Notes under the pieces: model-generated
The model's database searches: none
What the model was told of the DNA's origin: nothing
What the model saw: only the letters and a program-made list of their open reading frames with translations
Part shown: piece after piece, positions 54,705-64,000 of the stretch
Layout of the letters: each line of letters opens with the position of its first letter
Numbering within the stretch: the first letter of the stretch is position 1
Assembly: GCA_934045075.1 (NCBI GenBank)
Contig: OW203726.1
Coordinates: 930,001 to 994,000 of the forward strand
Reading direction: 5' to 3'
DNA: 64,000 bases
From: Yponomeuta sedellus
Taxonomy: Eukaryota > Arthropoda > Insecta > Lepidoptera > Yponomeutidae
Translations under genes and position numbers: made by a program

Positions 54705-54845
54705 AGATTAAAAGTGCCTGGCGTGCGTGCTTTCATGCAACGACTTATAAACGTTGTTGAAGCAAAGCTGACCTGTCAGGATCTTGGCAAGTGGCAGTCC
54801 CTGGTCGCTGCCTACCCCTCTGGGATACAGGCGTGGGGTTATGTA
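54705..54845 (+). pseudogene. RTE-like LINE ORF2 tail, last exon of family only
   Basis: Plus frame: MQRLINVVEAKLTCQDLGKW then SLVAAYPSGIQAWGY, matching the ends of 16795-17107 and 50049-50385. Confidence 0.65.
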
Positions 54846-55124
54846 TGTATGTATGTTTTGTCGAAATTACTAATATGTATACGGTACCTACGCCAAAATT
54901 TCAGCTTTCTTGTAGGTACTGGTCGTTTCTGTCAGACAGACAGACAGACGCCAGGCCATGGTTGAACTGTTCGTTAAAAAGAGTTCCGTTTAGACTTTAG
55001 AACCCTGTACACCGCAAAAATTATAGTTTGCTAATTTCAAAACTAGGTGGCGCTGACTGTATTTTTTTTATTTATAGGCAAAACATTCACCTTTCCGACA
55101 CACACTAATAAATGTTTCAAAATT

Positions 55125-55335
55125 ACATTTACATACAAGCACACACACTGCTTCCGGCCCCACACCAGGACACCCCCGTGTCGTGGGAACCAGAAACAAC
55201 GACGTCACAAACATGCAAACATCCAAGACCTGGGGTTTTTTTTGTCCCCAGCCGGAATTCGAACCGGAACCTCTTGCATTGGTAGGCAGATGCGTCGAAT
55301 GAGCATGTGAGCGATGTCGTCCACAGAGGTCGTCG
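55125..55335 (-). repeat. tRNA-derived SINE, 'GCCCCACAC' family
   Basis: TACAAGCACACACACTGCTT, CCAAGACCTGGGG, antisense head GAATTCGAACCGGAACCTC ... CACAGAGGTCGTCG with a small duplication. Confidence 0.75.
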
Positions 55336-55339
55336 AAAA

Positions 55340-56374
55340 TTAACAAGCTTAGGCGTTTGTTATCGAGCAACGCCAGTTTGATGTTAGTATGTACTTTAGG
55401 TAAGAGTAGTATTATGTAGTTAGGTATTATGTGTGTTAGGGTAAATAGGTTTTTATTTTTGCCTTGGATTTTACAAAAGTTAATTTGCTTTAAAAGATTT
55501 ATGACCTTGTTTTGCTCGATTTCTTTTGTTTGCATTTAGACGAACATTCGGTGCGAGGCCCATTGTCTAGTTTTGGGCTTTTACAACTCTCTGCCATAAA
55601 CGCGTGGCGGCGCGCAGTAAAGGCAATAAACGCATACACTGACGTGGTGACTCACGCACACAGATGTGAGCGGCCACCAGCGACGCGTGCGCCTAGAGTC
55701 ATCTAGGTATTTTGTCAAGCCTCGACGAAGCCTACTCTAATCTAGGTCCTGCAGTAGGTTAATAGATGCATACATAGATAAAGCATATCCAAGACCTAGT
55801 TTGCAAAACATTGTGTCTACAATTCACAAGCGTTAGTACCATGCAAGCCTTAAAATCTAGATATATATAGGTTTAGATAGAAGCAATAATAAAAATAGGG
55901 TGCGCTAATAAATAAAGAGTTAAATAAATACATGCATAAATGAAAGCCTTAAATCTAAAAGCACTTAATGCATAAAACTTAAGCCTAGAAAGCCGATCAA
56001 ACTTACAACTAGGAAAAATTCATTGTATTTTATTCTTAATCCTAAGATAATTTGTAAGCAAAGCAGCCTTAAAGTACCCAGGGCCCATATAGATAAGTAA
56101 ATATAATATTTATATGAGGGAATAAATAAAACAAGTATGCATAAGTCATCCCACGCCGTCGACGTGTACCTGGGATTCCTTATGCAGCATTTATTGACGT
56201 CCAACCAATAAAAGAAACTCGAAGTACCATAGCTCTGAAAAGAGCTGTTTGTCTCGCAGACCGGCCGGTGCTCCCATAGTTTAAAGACTTGGGACAAGTC
56301 TGACCCAGCGATAACAAGTATTGAAAACGGCCGCATGGACGCGTCTGCTTCCAATGCCGGTCGATCGCTGAGTG
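55340..56374. other. no gene identified
   Basis: A minus ORF over 55965-56386 has no recognisable domain. Near 55755-55800 a GATAAAGCATATCCAAGACC piece resembles SINE bodies. This could include old LTR sequence. Confidence 0.3.
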
Positions 56375-56385
56375 GCGCGCGCGGG

Positions 56386-57188
56386 TTTTTTTTTTTTTTT
56401 TTAACCCTATAAAGGGCACCCTCCGGAGGACACGGGGGAGGGAGGTGGTGAATGCTCATGCATAACAGCACGGACCCGGCCGTGCTGCCAATGTGGGACT
56501 CACAAGAAGTGCGCCTACCCACTAAACACCACCTTGGGGCTAGTTTTGGTCCTAAGGACCCCTAAACCGACATCGGAGCGACCCCCTCGAGGCCGAGGAC
56601 GGGTGCGCAGCGGAGCTCCCTAAATGAAGCGTCCGCTTAGAAGGTTAGCTACAGCTGCTAGGAGAGAATAGTGTCACCACAAGCGGGGACATTAGCGGGC
56701 GGGGGCTGTGTCTGCCTGGGACCGAGCCTCTAGTAGGTGGTCCAGTTCAGAACAGAGTTCATCGTGAGGGAGAATACAATAAAGAGAGGGACCGGGGAGT
56801 ACGAAATAGTTTAATTAAACGAGACTAGAGAGCATATCGCTATGCTCGGCAAGAGCGATAAGACGCTCAGCGGGGGAGGTGGCGGCGCGCAGCTTGCCCG
56901 CCAGTTTAGAGATCTCCGCCAGATCAATATTATTGATGGCAGCACTGATCAGCCTAAGGTCGTCAGCTGTCTGAGACCTATCTGAGGGGGGATTTGCCTG
57001 AGTGGCCGCTACGGGCTCGGCTGTAGCGGGGGGACTAGGTCGGGGGCCCCATGCGGGGGTCGGTGGGGGGCTAGGTTTGGCACTGGGGCGGCCTAGGGGT
57101 GGGAATGCAGGGGTATTCAGTGCGGGAACTGATTTCCTCTGAGCGAAGGGGGCCTTGGGAGCCTTAGCGGCGGAGGGGCGGGGGGCAT
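56386..57188 (-). mobile_element. ORF2-deleted Jockey-clade derivative
   Basis: Minus-strand relative of the full Jockey at 57968-63132. It keeps the last ~125 codons of ORF1 (stop at 56815-56817; SQTADDLRLISAAINNIDLA), then jumps to the last ~25 codons of ORF2 (ELDHLLEARSQADTAP) and the 3' UTR with poly(A) (T run 56386-56401). Flanking 11-bp repeat GCGCGCGCGGG (56375-56385, 57189-57199) looks like a duplication, though low complexity. It diverges visibly from the full copy. Confidence 0.8.
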
Positions 57189-57199
57189 GCGCGCGCGGG

Positions 57200-57967
57200 C
57201 TGGCGCTTCGACTTTTATGCAAATCCCTTGAGTAAGTCTTCTACGTTTAAAATTTGCACGTAAATTAAAATTTAAGAACGTAGTTTGATTAAGCGTGTTT
57301 TGTTTAGTATATTTGTAAAATTTGATGATGATCGGCCTACGTTTACTAGGAGAAAATCGATGTTAAAGTTTGTATGGAGAAACTTTAGAGGCTTATTTCA
57401 GCACTTTAATTTGGAAAATTTTACAAAAATGTACGTTGTTTACGTAAAGAATGTTAATATCTAGTGAATAAGCTAAAAATATCTGAAAATTGTTACATTT
57501 TTCTACCAATTAAAGCTGTTCAAAGTTTGCAATGTTTAAAGCCTAATATCTTCAAAGTTATAATTGGAAAATGCAAATAAATGGTTTTATACTGAAGAGT
57601 TCATGAAAACAAACAAATGTAAATAGGTATAATGTTAATTTTTTATGTATTTCATGGAAAAAAAAAAGTAGTGTTGAAAGTTCGTAGTACATTTTGCTCA
57701 ATAACTCCCAAACTGTTAAAGTTAGCGTAATGAAACTTACACCATTGGAATTGTGAACAAATTTTCTTTCGAATTGCATACTTTTAATCAAAGAAATCTA
57801 AATGATGTAAATTCAAACTTTGTATTGAATAGTTAGAACGGTGCGGCAGCGCTATCTCGCTCTCGCGTTTTTGTGAGCCACACCTATTATGTTCATCTCG
57901 TTACAACAACACCAAGCTACGATTGTGTTTTTCTGCATAAATTGAGCGCATTTTTTATTGTCAGTCA
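57200..57967. other. AT-rich flank, possibly part of a BEL/Pao LTR
   Basis: No coding sequence. The last bases (to ATTGTCAGTCA) are contiguous in the pre-insertion sequence with the BEL/Pao leader at 63144, so part of this stretch is probably its 5' LTR. A TGTT start near 57889 is a candidate edge only. Confidence 0.35.
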
Positions 57968-58302
57968 ACACAGTTCGTTTACCAGCGTCGAGAGCGGTCG
58001 CATCGCGCGTCCCTCTCCGCTGTCGGCCACTCGCTCGCGTGCACAGTGCGCCCGTGCATTGCCGGCGAGTTTTGCGTACTGTATTCTAATACACTCTTCT
58101 CTCTTTTTCAGAGTTCGAGTGCTCCGTCCTGCCGGATTGCTCAAGTAAGTGCCTAGGTTCTATACTAGGTATTACTCCCCGTTTTGCTTGTTTTGTTTTT
58201 TCTATTTTCTTGTAACGTAAATTGCTAGGCATTACGTCTAAACTCACGTTATCTCCCGCTCCCCTGCCACTGGCAGGGGAGCTGTTAGCCCCGTCCGCCA
58301 CT

Positions 58303-59934
58303 ATGGCTACCTCATGGAGCCACTCATGGCTCATCGAGTTTATTTCGTCCCGTGGCCTCGCCCACGATGTGGACGTTTTTATATCTCAGAAAGTAGGGCA
58401 CGCTATCCCTATAGCGATCCCCGACTCCCCCGACTCCCCCGCCCCCGCTGCCATCTCTGACTCTCCTGAGTCCCCCCCTGCCCCCACCGTTATCCCGGCC
58501 TCTCCCGTGATCCTCCCCTCCCCGTCCCCGATGGATACCGAGTCCATCTCGGGCTCCGCCACGTCCCGCACTAGGAAGCGATCCATCTCGCGTTCCGAGC
58601 GGCCCGGGAGCTCCTGCTCCTCCCCCTCCTCCTCCTCGGAGGTGAACACCGTCACCGGTGACTTCACCACCGTCACGTCCAGGAAGAAGAGGCAGCGCAA
58701 GCTAGCCTCTTCGAAGAGGACTCCCCCCACCCCCGCGGCTCCCGCCGCCCCATCCCCCGCGGCTCCCGCCGCCCCCTCCCCCGCGGTCTCCGCGCCCCCC
58801 TCCTCCACGGATACTATACGTCCGCTAATGTCAATTGACATTCCCGCCCCACCGAAGCCGTTCTCACGGTCCTCCCCCCAGCCTTCGAAGGCCAAATCCC
58901 CTCCTCCCGTGTACCTACGGGACAAGTCCGCATGGACTAAAGTCGGGCAGTTGTGTAAGGACAACAATGTCCACTACCTCAGGGCGCGGAACAACGCCGA
59001 TAACATAGTTATCGAGACCGCGACTACCGACCACTTCAGGAGCCTGACTAGGCTCCTCACTCTCCACAAGGTCCCATATCACACCTATGCGCTCCCCGAG
59101 GAGCGCAAGGTGCGGGCCGTGCTCCGAGGCGTTCCCATGGAACTTTCCAAGGACGCCATTAAGGACGACCTTGTCTCACAAGGTCATCCCGTCGAGGCGG
59201 TGCATCCCATGCACAGCAGCCGCGGGAAGTCCTTCCCCCTTGTCCTGGTGATACTCACCAATTCCCCCCAAGCCCGCTCCATCTTCTCGGGAGTCCCCAC
59301 AGTTTGTGGGCTCTCGAACATCAAAGTTGAAAAGCCCCATAGGCGGGGCCACCCCGGCCAATGCCACCGCTGCCAGCTCTATGGCCACGCGGCGGCAAAC
59401 TGCTCTGCTCCTCCCAGATGCGTGAAGTGCCTAGAGCCTCACGCCACCGGGGAGTGCTTGCGCACTCGCGACTCGGAAGTCCCTCCGGCTTGCGTACTAT
59501 GCAACCAGTCCGGCCATACGGCCAATTACCGGGGGTGCCCGCGTGCCCCCCGCCCCTCCGCCCCTAAGGCTCCCAAGGCCCCAAAGGCCCCCCTCTCCCA
59601 GAGGAAATCAGTGCCGGCACTGAACACTCCCGCCTTCCCACCCCTGGGCCGCTCCAGTGCGAAACCCACCCCTCCTCCAACCCCAGCATGGGGCCCCCGC
59701 CCTATTCCTCCTCCCTCCACAGCAAGGCCCGTAGCGGCCACTCAGGCTTGTCCCCCCTCTGCCCCAATCAGGTCTCAGACAGCTGATGACCTTAGAGTCA
59801 TCAGTGATGCCATTCAAAACATTGATTTGGCGGAGATTTCCGTATTGGCGCACAAGCTGCGCACCGCGACCTCCCCCGGCGCGCGTCTTGCCGCCCTTGC
59901 CGAGCATAGTTATATGCTCTCTCGTCTTGCTTAG
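58303..59934 (+). CDS. Jockey-clade LINE ORF1 (gag-like, CCHC knuckles)
   Basis: 543 residues from the ATG at 58303 (MATSWSHSW) to TAG at 59932-59934. The N-terminal third is proline/serine-rich and disordered. A middle segment with VRAVLRGVPMELSKDAIKDD and HPVEAVHPMH is the RRM-like/PRE_C2HC region typical of Jockey ORF1. Three zinc knuckles follow: CHRCQLYGHAAANC (354-367), CVKCLEPHATGEC (373-385) and CVLCNQSGHTANYRGC (397-412), which bind RNA. A proline-rich linker and a conserved C-terminal helix (SQTADDLRVISDAIQNIDLA) end it; that end is shared with the deleted copy at 56815. The product packages element RNA. A non-ATG extension to 58222 is possible but unsupported. Confidence 0.9.
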   Translation: MATSWSHSWLIEFISSRGLAHDVDVFISQKVGHAIPIAIPDSPDSPAPAAISDSPESPPAPTVIPASPVILPSPSPMDTESISGSATSRTRKRSISRSERPGSSCSSPSSSSEVNTVTGDFTTVTSRKKRQRKLASSKRTPPTPAAPAAPSPAAPAAPSPAVSAPPSSTDTIRPLMSIDIPAPPKPFSRSSPQPSKAKSPPPVYLRDKSAWTKVGQLCKDNNVHYLRARNNADNIVIETATTDHFRSLTRLLTLHKVPYHTYALPEERKVRAVLRGVPMELSKDAIKDDLVSQGHPVEAVHPMHSSRGKSFPLVLVILTNSPQARSIFSGVPTVCGLSNIKVEKPHRRGHPGQCHRCQLYGHAAANCSAPPRCVKCLEPHATGECLRTRDSEVPPACVLCNQSGHTANYRGCPRAPRPSAPKAPKAPKAPLSQRKSVPALNTPAFPPLGRSSAKPTPPPTPAWGPRPIPPPSTARPVAATQACPPSAPIRSQTADDLRVISDAIQNIDLAEISVLAHKLRTATSPGARLAALAEHSYMLSRLA

Positions 59935-59962
59935 TTAGTTAGTTTATAGCTAAACTAACTAA
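59935..59962 (+). promoter_or_regulatory. intercistronic stem-loop between ORF1 stop and ORF2 start
   Basis: Right after the ORF1 TAG, a 12-bp perfect stem (TTAGTTAGTTTA, 59935-59946, with its complement 59951-59962) closes a TAGC loop and ends on the A of the ORF2 ATG (59962-59964). The whole gap is the hairpin. It probably acts in stop-start reinitiation, as translation coupling is known for bicistronic LINEs such as SART1. Confidence 0.7.
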
Positions 59963-62856
59963 TGCCGGTCCCTCAGGACACTCCCCCACCCCCGCGCGTC
60001 AGCACGGGCCGACTCAAGCCTAAGGGCGTCTCGCTTATTTCGTACAACGCTCGCGGTCTCCGCAGCAATGTACACGAACTCAGGGAATTCGTTAAAGTCA
60101 ACGAAGTGGACCTGCTCCTAGTGCAGGAAACTTGGCTCAAGCCCCGTACTCGGGGACTGAGGATTCCCAAGTTTACTCTCGTAAGAAATGACAGAGCCGA
60201 CGGCCGTCAAGGCGGCGGCACTGCCATTTATTACAAGAGTTCCCTTCACTGCTCCCATGTCCCCACTCCGGCTCTCTCCAACATGGAAGCCACTGTCTGC
60301 AGACTAGGTATGACGGGACATCCGTCCTTAGTAGTAGCTTCAATTTATATTCCCAGCGGAACACTACCCTTACGGAGTGATTTCGAAGCCATCCTCGCTC
60401 TAGGCCCCCATACCGTGATGTTCGGGGATTTCAACTCGAAACACACGGATTGGACCTGCCTACAGACGAACTCTGGTGGCATTGCCCTTCTCGGTCTAAC
60501 CGAATCGTTGGAATTAGACGTCCTATGTCCGTTTTCTCCAACTCACTACCCTGACAACCCAGCGCACTCCCCCGACGTGCTAGATTTCGCCCTTTTAAAG
60601 GGCGTCAGCCTCAACCTCAGGTCGATCGAGCCTCTCGACGACCTAGGTTCCGACCACCGACCGGTCTCGCTCCAGCTAGGTCCCCAGACTCACTCCACAC
60701 TCTCTGTTAAGACTATCACTAACTGGGACGGTGTTAAAGCCTCCCTAGTCACCGTTGCTGAAGCCCCCGATTCGCCGCTTGTGCTCACACCCGGCTGTCT
60801 TGACAGCACGGATAAAATAGATAGCGCCGTAGACTCCCTCACGCATGTGATCCAAACAGCCATCCGTGACAACGAACACCAAGTCCCGGTCCATGACCGT
60901 AAGCTCCCTCTCGACGTCAGAAATCTGATAAGGGCCAAAAGAGCCGCCCTTCGAAGGGCCTCGCTCTACCCAACTCCTGCCTACAGGAAACGTGCAAACG
61001 TCCTCCAACGGCAAGTCCGGTCGCGGCTCTCCGAATTGAGCAACTCCAATTGGGGTGACCTCATGGAGACCATTTCCCCCTCCCACGTAGCATACTATAA
61101 AGTAGCTAGGGCCCTTCGGGTTGACGCGATCACCCACACCCCTCCCTTGATGCGTCCCGATGGCACTACCGCCTTCGAGGACGACGAAAAGGCCGAATGC
61201 TTCGCTGACAGCATTGAGGCTCAATGCTCTCCCAGCGTCCAGCATAGAGACCCAGTTCACATAGGCAAGGTTGAGGAGGAGGTCCGTAAAAAGACCTCCC
61301 TCCCCTTAACCGACGACCCTATCGCGGTATCCACTGACGAAATTCAGCTTTTTATCAAAAGACTGAAACGTAAAAAGGCCCCAGGAGCGGACGGTATTGC
61401 CAACCTAGCGCTCAAAAACTTCCCCGGCCAGGTGCTCACCCTCCTTGCCATTCTCTTCAATGCCTGCTTTGACCTCTGTCACTTTCCATCCGCATGGAAA
61501 GAGGCGACAGTCATAGGCATTCCCAAGCCCGGGAAGCCCCTTAACGTCCCATCTAGCCACCGCCCCATCAGCCTTCTTAAGGCCATGGGCAAGCTCTTCG
61601 AACGAGTTATTCTCACTCGTATGAGAAACCACCTCTTCCCGTCAGAGGGACCCCCTCTCATCATCCATCACCAATTTGGCTTTCGAGCTAGGCACTCTTG
61701 CCCTCAACAAGTCCACCGCATAGTAGAGAATATCTTGAGTGGTTTCTTCCCTAGGCGCGAAAAGACGGTAGCCGTCTTCTTCGATGTCGCCAAGGCCTTT
61801 GACAAGGTCTGGCACGCAGGGCTCGTGTACAAATTGTACGAACTGGGTCTCCCCGACCGACTTGTCCGCGTCATATATAGCTTTTTGAAGGATCGGTCCT
61901 TCCGTTTTAGACACGAGGGGGTACTCTCGTCCCCCCGTCCGCTCAGAGCCGGGGTCCCGCAAGGCTCCGTGCTCTCCCCCCTCCTGTACATTTCGTACAC
62001 AAATGACATTCCCATTCCCGGCGATGGGGTCCAATTGTCACTTTTTGCCGACGACACCGCACTCTACTGCAAGAGTCGGCAGATGTCGTGTATCCTCCGC
62101 AAACTCCAACCCGCGGTCGATAAGCTAGGAGCCTGGTTCAGACTATGGCGCATCGAGGTCAACCCGGAGAAAAGCACGGCTGTGCGTTTTGAACACAAGC
62201 GTGGACGGTTTCTCGGCGAGGACCCCCCCATTCGCATGTTAGGGACCCCAGTCCCCTGGCAAAAATCCGCCAAGTACCTAGGTGTCATTTTAGATAGGAA
62301 CCTGACTTTCGTCCCACACATCCGGAAGGTGACCCGGACAGCCCGATTTTACCTAGGCCGCCTATCATCCATGATAGGCCGGCACAGTAGGATGTCAGCT
62401 AGGAACAAGCGAACGCTCTATAAGGTTTGCATTCGTCCCGTGATGACTTACGCGGCACCCGTCTTCGCTCACGCGTCCCCCTCAGCCCTGTACGGACTGC
62501 AGAGGGTACAGAACATTTTTATTCGTAGGGCACTGAACGCTCACTGGTGCGTCAGGAACGCAGACCTACATCGGGACATGGAAATCCCAACCATGCAGCA
62601 ATTTATTAGGTCCCTCTCAGAGACGTTCTTCAGCACTGCTGAAGAACATCCCAACCCCCTGATCCGCGAAGCAGCGGCTTACTCTCCGCCCACGACGGAC
62701 CCACGTTACCTGGTGCGCAGGCCCAGGAACGTACTCGTTGACCCGCCCGACAAATTGTCGTCTGACCTGAACCACCTCTTAGAGGCTCGGTCTCAGTCAG
62801 ACGCGCCCCCCTCCTCTGCCAGTGTCCCCCCTAGGGGGGGCACTGCTCTTTCATAG
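59962..62856 (+). CDS. Jockey-clade LINE ORF2 (endonuclease and reverse transcriptase)
   Basis: 964 residues, ATG 59962 to TAG 62854. APE-type endonuclease: SLISYNARGLRSN (N), LLVQETWLK (catalytic E), GDFNSKHTDW (155-164) and SDHRP (230-234). Reverse transcriptase: FFDVAKAFDKVWH, GVPQGSVLSPLLY and LFADDTALY (FADD at 695-698), then the thumb LGVILDRNLTFVPHI. The C-terminus is short, without RNase H, as in Jockey elements. All catalytic residues inspected are present and no stop or frameshift interrupts it. It nicks the chromosome and primes reverse transcription of the element's own RNA at the nick. Confidence 0.93.
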   Translation: MPVPQDTPPPPRVSTGRLKPKGVSLISYNARGLRSNVHELREFVKVNEVDLLLVQETWLKPRTRGLRIPKFTLVRNDRADGRQGGGTAIYYKSSLHCSHVPTPALSNMEATVCRLGMTGHPSLVVASIYIPSGTLPLRSDFEAILALGPHTVMFGDFNSKHTDWTCLQTNSGGIALLGLTESLELDVLCPFSPTHYPDNPAHSPDVLDFALLKGVSLNLRSIEPLDDLGSDHRPVSLQLGPQTHSTLSVKTITNWDGVKASLVTVAEAPDSPLVLTPGCLDSTDKIDSAVDSLTHVIQTAIRDNEHQVPVHDRKLPLDVRNLIRAKRAALRRASLYPTPAYRKRANVLQRQVRSRLSELSNSNWGDLMETISPSHVAYYKVARALRVDAITHTPPLMRPDGTTAFEDDEKAECFADSIEAQCSPSVQHRDPVHIGKVEEEVRKKTSLPLTDDPIAVSTDEIQLFIKRLKRKKAPGADGIANLALKNFPGQVLTLLAILFNACFDLCHFPSAWKEATVIGIPKPGKPLNVPSSHRPISLLKAMGKLFERVILTRMRNHLFPSEGPPLIIHHQFGFRARHSCPQQVHRIVENILSGFFPRREKTVAVFFDVAKAFDKVWHAGLVYKLYELGLPDRLVRVIYSFLKDRSFRFRHEGVLSSPRPLRAGVPQGSVLSPLLYISYTNDIPIPGDGVQLSLFADDTALYCKSRQMSCILRKLQPAVDKLGAWFRLWRIEVNPEKSTAVRFEHKRGRFLGEDPPIRMLGTPVPWQKSAKYLGVILDRNLTFVPHIRKVTRTARFYLGRLSSMIGRHSRMSARNKRTLYKVCIRPVMTYAAPVFAHASPSALYGLQRVQNIFIRRALNAHWCVRNADLHRDMEIPTMQQFIRSLSETFFSTAEEHPNPLIREAAAYSPPTTDPRYLVRRPRNVLVDPPDKLSSDLNHLLEARSQSDAPPSSASVPPRGGTALS

Positions 62857-63277
62857 CAGTTTTGTAATATAAACTCTTCTAAGCGGACGCTCCGCTAGGG
62901 AGCTCCGCTGTGCGCCCTCCTCGGCCTCGAGGGGGGTCGCTCCCGATGTGGGTTTAGGGGTCTCTAGGACCAAAACCAGTCCCAAGGTGGTGTTTAGTGG
63001 GTAGGCGCACTTCTTGTGAGTCCCACATTGGCAGCACGGCCGGGTCCGTGCTGTTATGCATGAGCATTCACCACCTCCCTCCCCCGTGTCCTCCGGAGGG
63101 TGCCCTTTATAGGGTTAAAAAAAAAAAAAAAAATTGTCAGTCAGTCGTTCTACCGCCGCGCTCTTCAACACTCTTGTATACCGTATACCGTGTGCCAATA
63201 TACGTCTGAAATCGACATCATCGTGTTTTTCACTGGACCTGCTATGCCACCCTGCACCTGAAATCCCCTACAGAGTT

Positions 63278-63295
63278 TGGTCCTTCGAGCCGGAT
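63278..63295 (+). promoter_or_regulatory. primer binding site, tRNA-Tyr type
   Basis: TGGTCCTTCGAGCCGGAT is complementary to a tRNA 3' end ATCCGGCTCGAAGGACCA, which matches eukaryotic tRNA-Tyr including CCA. It lies 5 bp after CTACA (ending 63272), a plausible LTR 3' end, and 43 bp before the gag ATG. Confidence 0.75.
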
Positions 63296-63338
63296 CTTCA
63301 GGGCAGGCCTCCAGTCACGTCGACCAGACCACCGTGCT

Positions 63339-64000
63339 ATGGAAACTAGGAGCAAGACAGCAGCAAGGAAGAGCACGGCGGACGACTCCGGCGTCAATAT
63401 TGTTCAGATGGCGACGAGGCCGTCATCAACTGCTCTGGGATCGTCCACGCCGGCGGCAGCGGGAGCTGCTGTTGCGAGCGACAGACGACCTACGAACCTT
63501 CATACGTCGCTCACTATGACCGACGTCACCACAAGCACGATTCGCCGCCCGGCGAGTCAAGCATCGTCCTCCAGCAGACGGAGCAAAACACTGCGACTTC
63601 AAGCCGAAGCAGAGGCCCAAGAAGAGCTAGCACGCCTTGAAGAAGCCGCCGCTCAAGATAAACACCGCGCCCGGGCACTACGCATCTCAATCGAGGAGGA
63701 AAATCAACGAGATCGCGCTAACTTGCGGGCCCAGCGTCTCGCTTTTGAAGAGGAACGTCTACGCGACCTCGAGCGCACGAGAGAGCTTCGCAAAGCAGCG
63801 GTAGAGAAGAAACTCGCCTACGACATCTCGATAGCCGAAGAAGCCGACAGCGACAACGCCGACAGTGACGTCAAACGCACCCCAATGGATCCTACAGTGC
63901 GCGTAGAAGAGTGGATTCAGTCGCAGTCGACGGACTACAAAGAAGTTACCCCGCGCCCGCTACCGCGAACGAAAACTGTTACTGTCGAGAGTGCCGCGCC
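63339..64000 (+). CDS. BEL/Pao retrotransposon gag/pol, N-terminal part
   Basis: An open frame begins at the ATG at 63339 (METRSKTAARKS) and runs to the window edge (220 codons) without a stop. The N-terminus is Ser/Thr/Ala-rich. Then comes SSSRRSKTLRLQAEAEAQEE and a long charged coiled coil (ARLEEAA ... LRAQRLAFEEERLRDLERT), as in Pao/BEL gag of insects. Nothing of protease or reverse transcriptase is visible yet. A tRNA-Tyr-type primer site 43 bp upstream supports an LTR element. The Jockey copy sits just upstream, interrupting what is probably its 5' LTR. Confidence 0.75.
   Translation, partial: METRSKTAARKSTADDSGVNIVQMATRPSSTALGSSTPAAAGAAVASDRRPTNLHTSLTMTDVTTSTIRRPASQASSSSRRSKTLRLQAEAEAQEELARLEEAAAQDKHRARALRISIEEENQRDRANLRAQRLAFEEERLRDLERTRELRKAAVEKKLAYDISIAEEADSDNADSDVKRTPMDPTVRVEEWIQSQSTDYKEVTPRPLPRTKTVTVESAA

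Larger units (their letters stand above)
57968..63132 (+). mobile_element. Jockey-clade non-LTR retrotransposon, full length, both ORFs open
   Basis: 5165 bp: GC-rich 5' UTR (57968-58302), ORF1, a 27-bp gap, ORF2, 3' UTR (62857-63116), and A16 tail. A perfect 11-bp target duplication ATTGTCAGTCA (57957-57967, 63133-63143) defines both ends. Its 3' UTR closely matches the deleted copy at 56386-56650. Intact frames and perfect duplication indicate a recent insertion that may be competent. Confidence 0.92.

Noticed and set aside
57889..57967. Exact 5' edge of a BEL/Pao LTR
   Set aside because: TGTT at 57889 is plausible, but without a 3' LTR in the window it cannot be confirmed.
58386..58967. 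193-residue minus ORF and other long antisense ORFs inside the Jockey element
   Set aside because: Shadow frames of ORF1 and ORF2, without motifs.

Overview
The window looks like a moth or butterfly (Lepidoptera) genomic segment. The case rests on the repeat content, which is of types known from lepidopteran genomes: several tRNA-headed SINE families, a 5S-rRNA-like SINE, R1-clade, Jockey-clade and CR1-group LINEs, a BEL/Pao LTR element, mariner and piggyBac remnants. One ordinary host gene can be reconstructed. It is a secreted carboxylesterase on the minus strand (17165-22160) with three coding exons, whose introns and 3' flank are full of transposable elements. Nothing prokaryotic or viral was seen.

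Layout. 1-2250: an internally deleted piggyBac ORF and a 620-bp TGCC tetranucleotide array running into a SINE. 2250-12000: SINE fragments, a 5'-truncated R1-clade LINE with a clean target-site duplication (5803-7148), and many copies of a tRNA-like fold-back SINE. 12000-16800: LINE and SINE debris and a mariner 3' fragment. 16800-22160: the carboxylesterase locus. 22160-41000: mostly non-coding repeat mosaic, including a 120-bp-arm hairpin insertion (29812-30101) and a GC-rich non-autonomous retroposon inserted into a SINE (38045-38938). 40930-46600: a nearly complete CR1-group LINE (minus) with intact ORF1 and ORF2. 46600-53650: more repeats, a second R1-clade fragment and a second copy of the GC-rich retroposon. 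56386-57188: an ORF2-deleted Jockey derivative. 57968-63132: a full-length Jockey-clade LINE with both ORFs open and an 11-bp duplication. 63133-64000: the start of a BEL/Pao retrotransposon with a tRNA-Tyr-type primer binding site and an open gag reading frame running off the window; the Jockey copy appears to lie in its leader/LTR.

How the parts relate. Most of the window is retrotransposition products, and many insertions can be delimited from their duplications. Two autonomous LINEs look intact enough to be recent. Two classes of non-autonomous passenger stand out. One is a 0.9-1.07 kb GC-rich element whose 3' end resembles that of an R1-clade LINE fragment next to one copy. The other is a tRNA-like SINE that repeatedly occurs as fold-back (inverted) copies with an A-rich tail on one side only and 11-14 bp target duplications. 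In two copies the turn of the hairpin is exactly the tRNA anticodon loop, which suggests self-primed (snap-back) reverse transcription.
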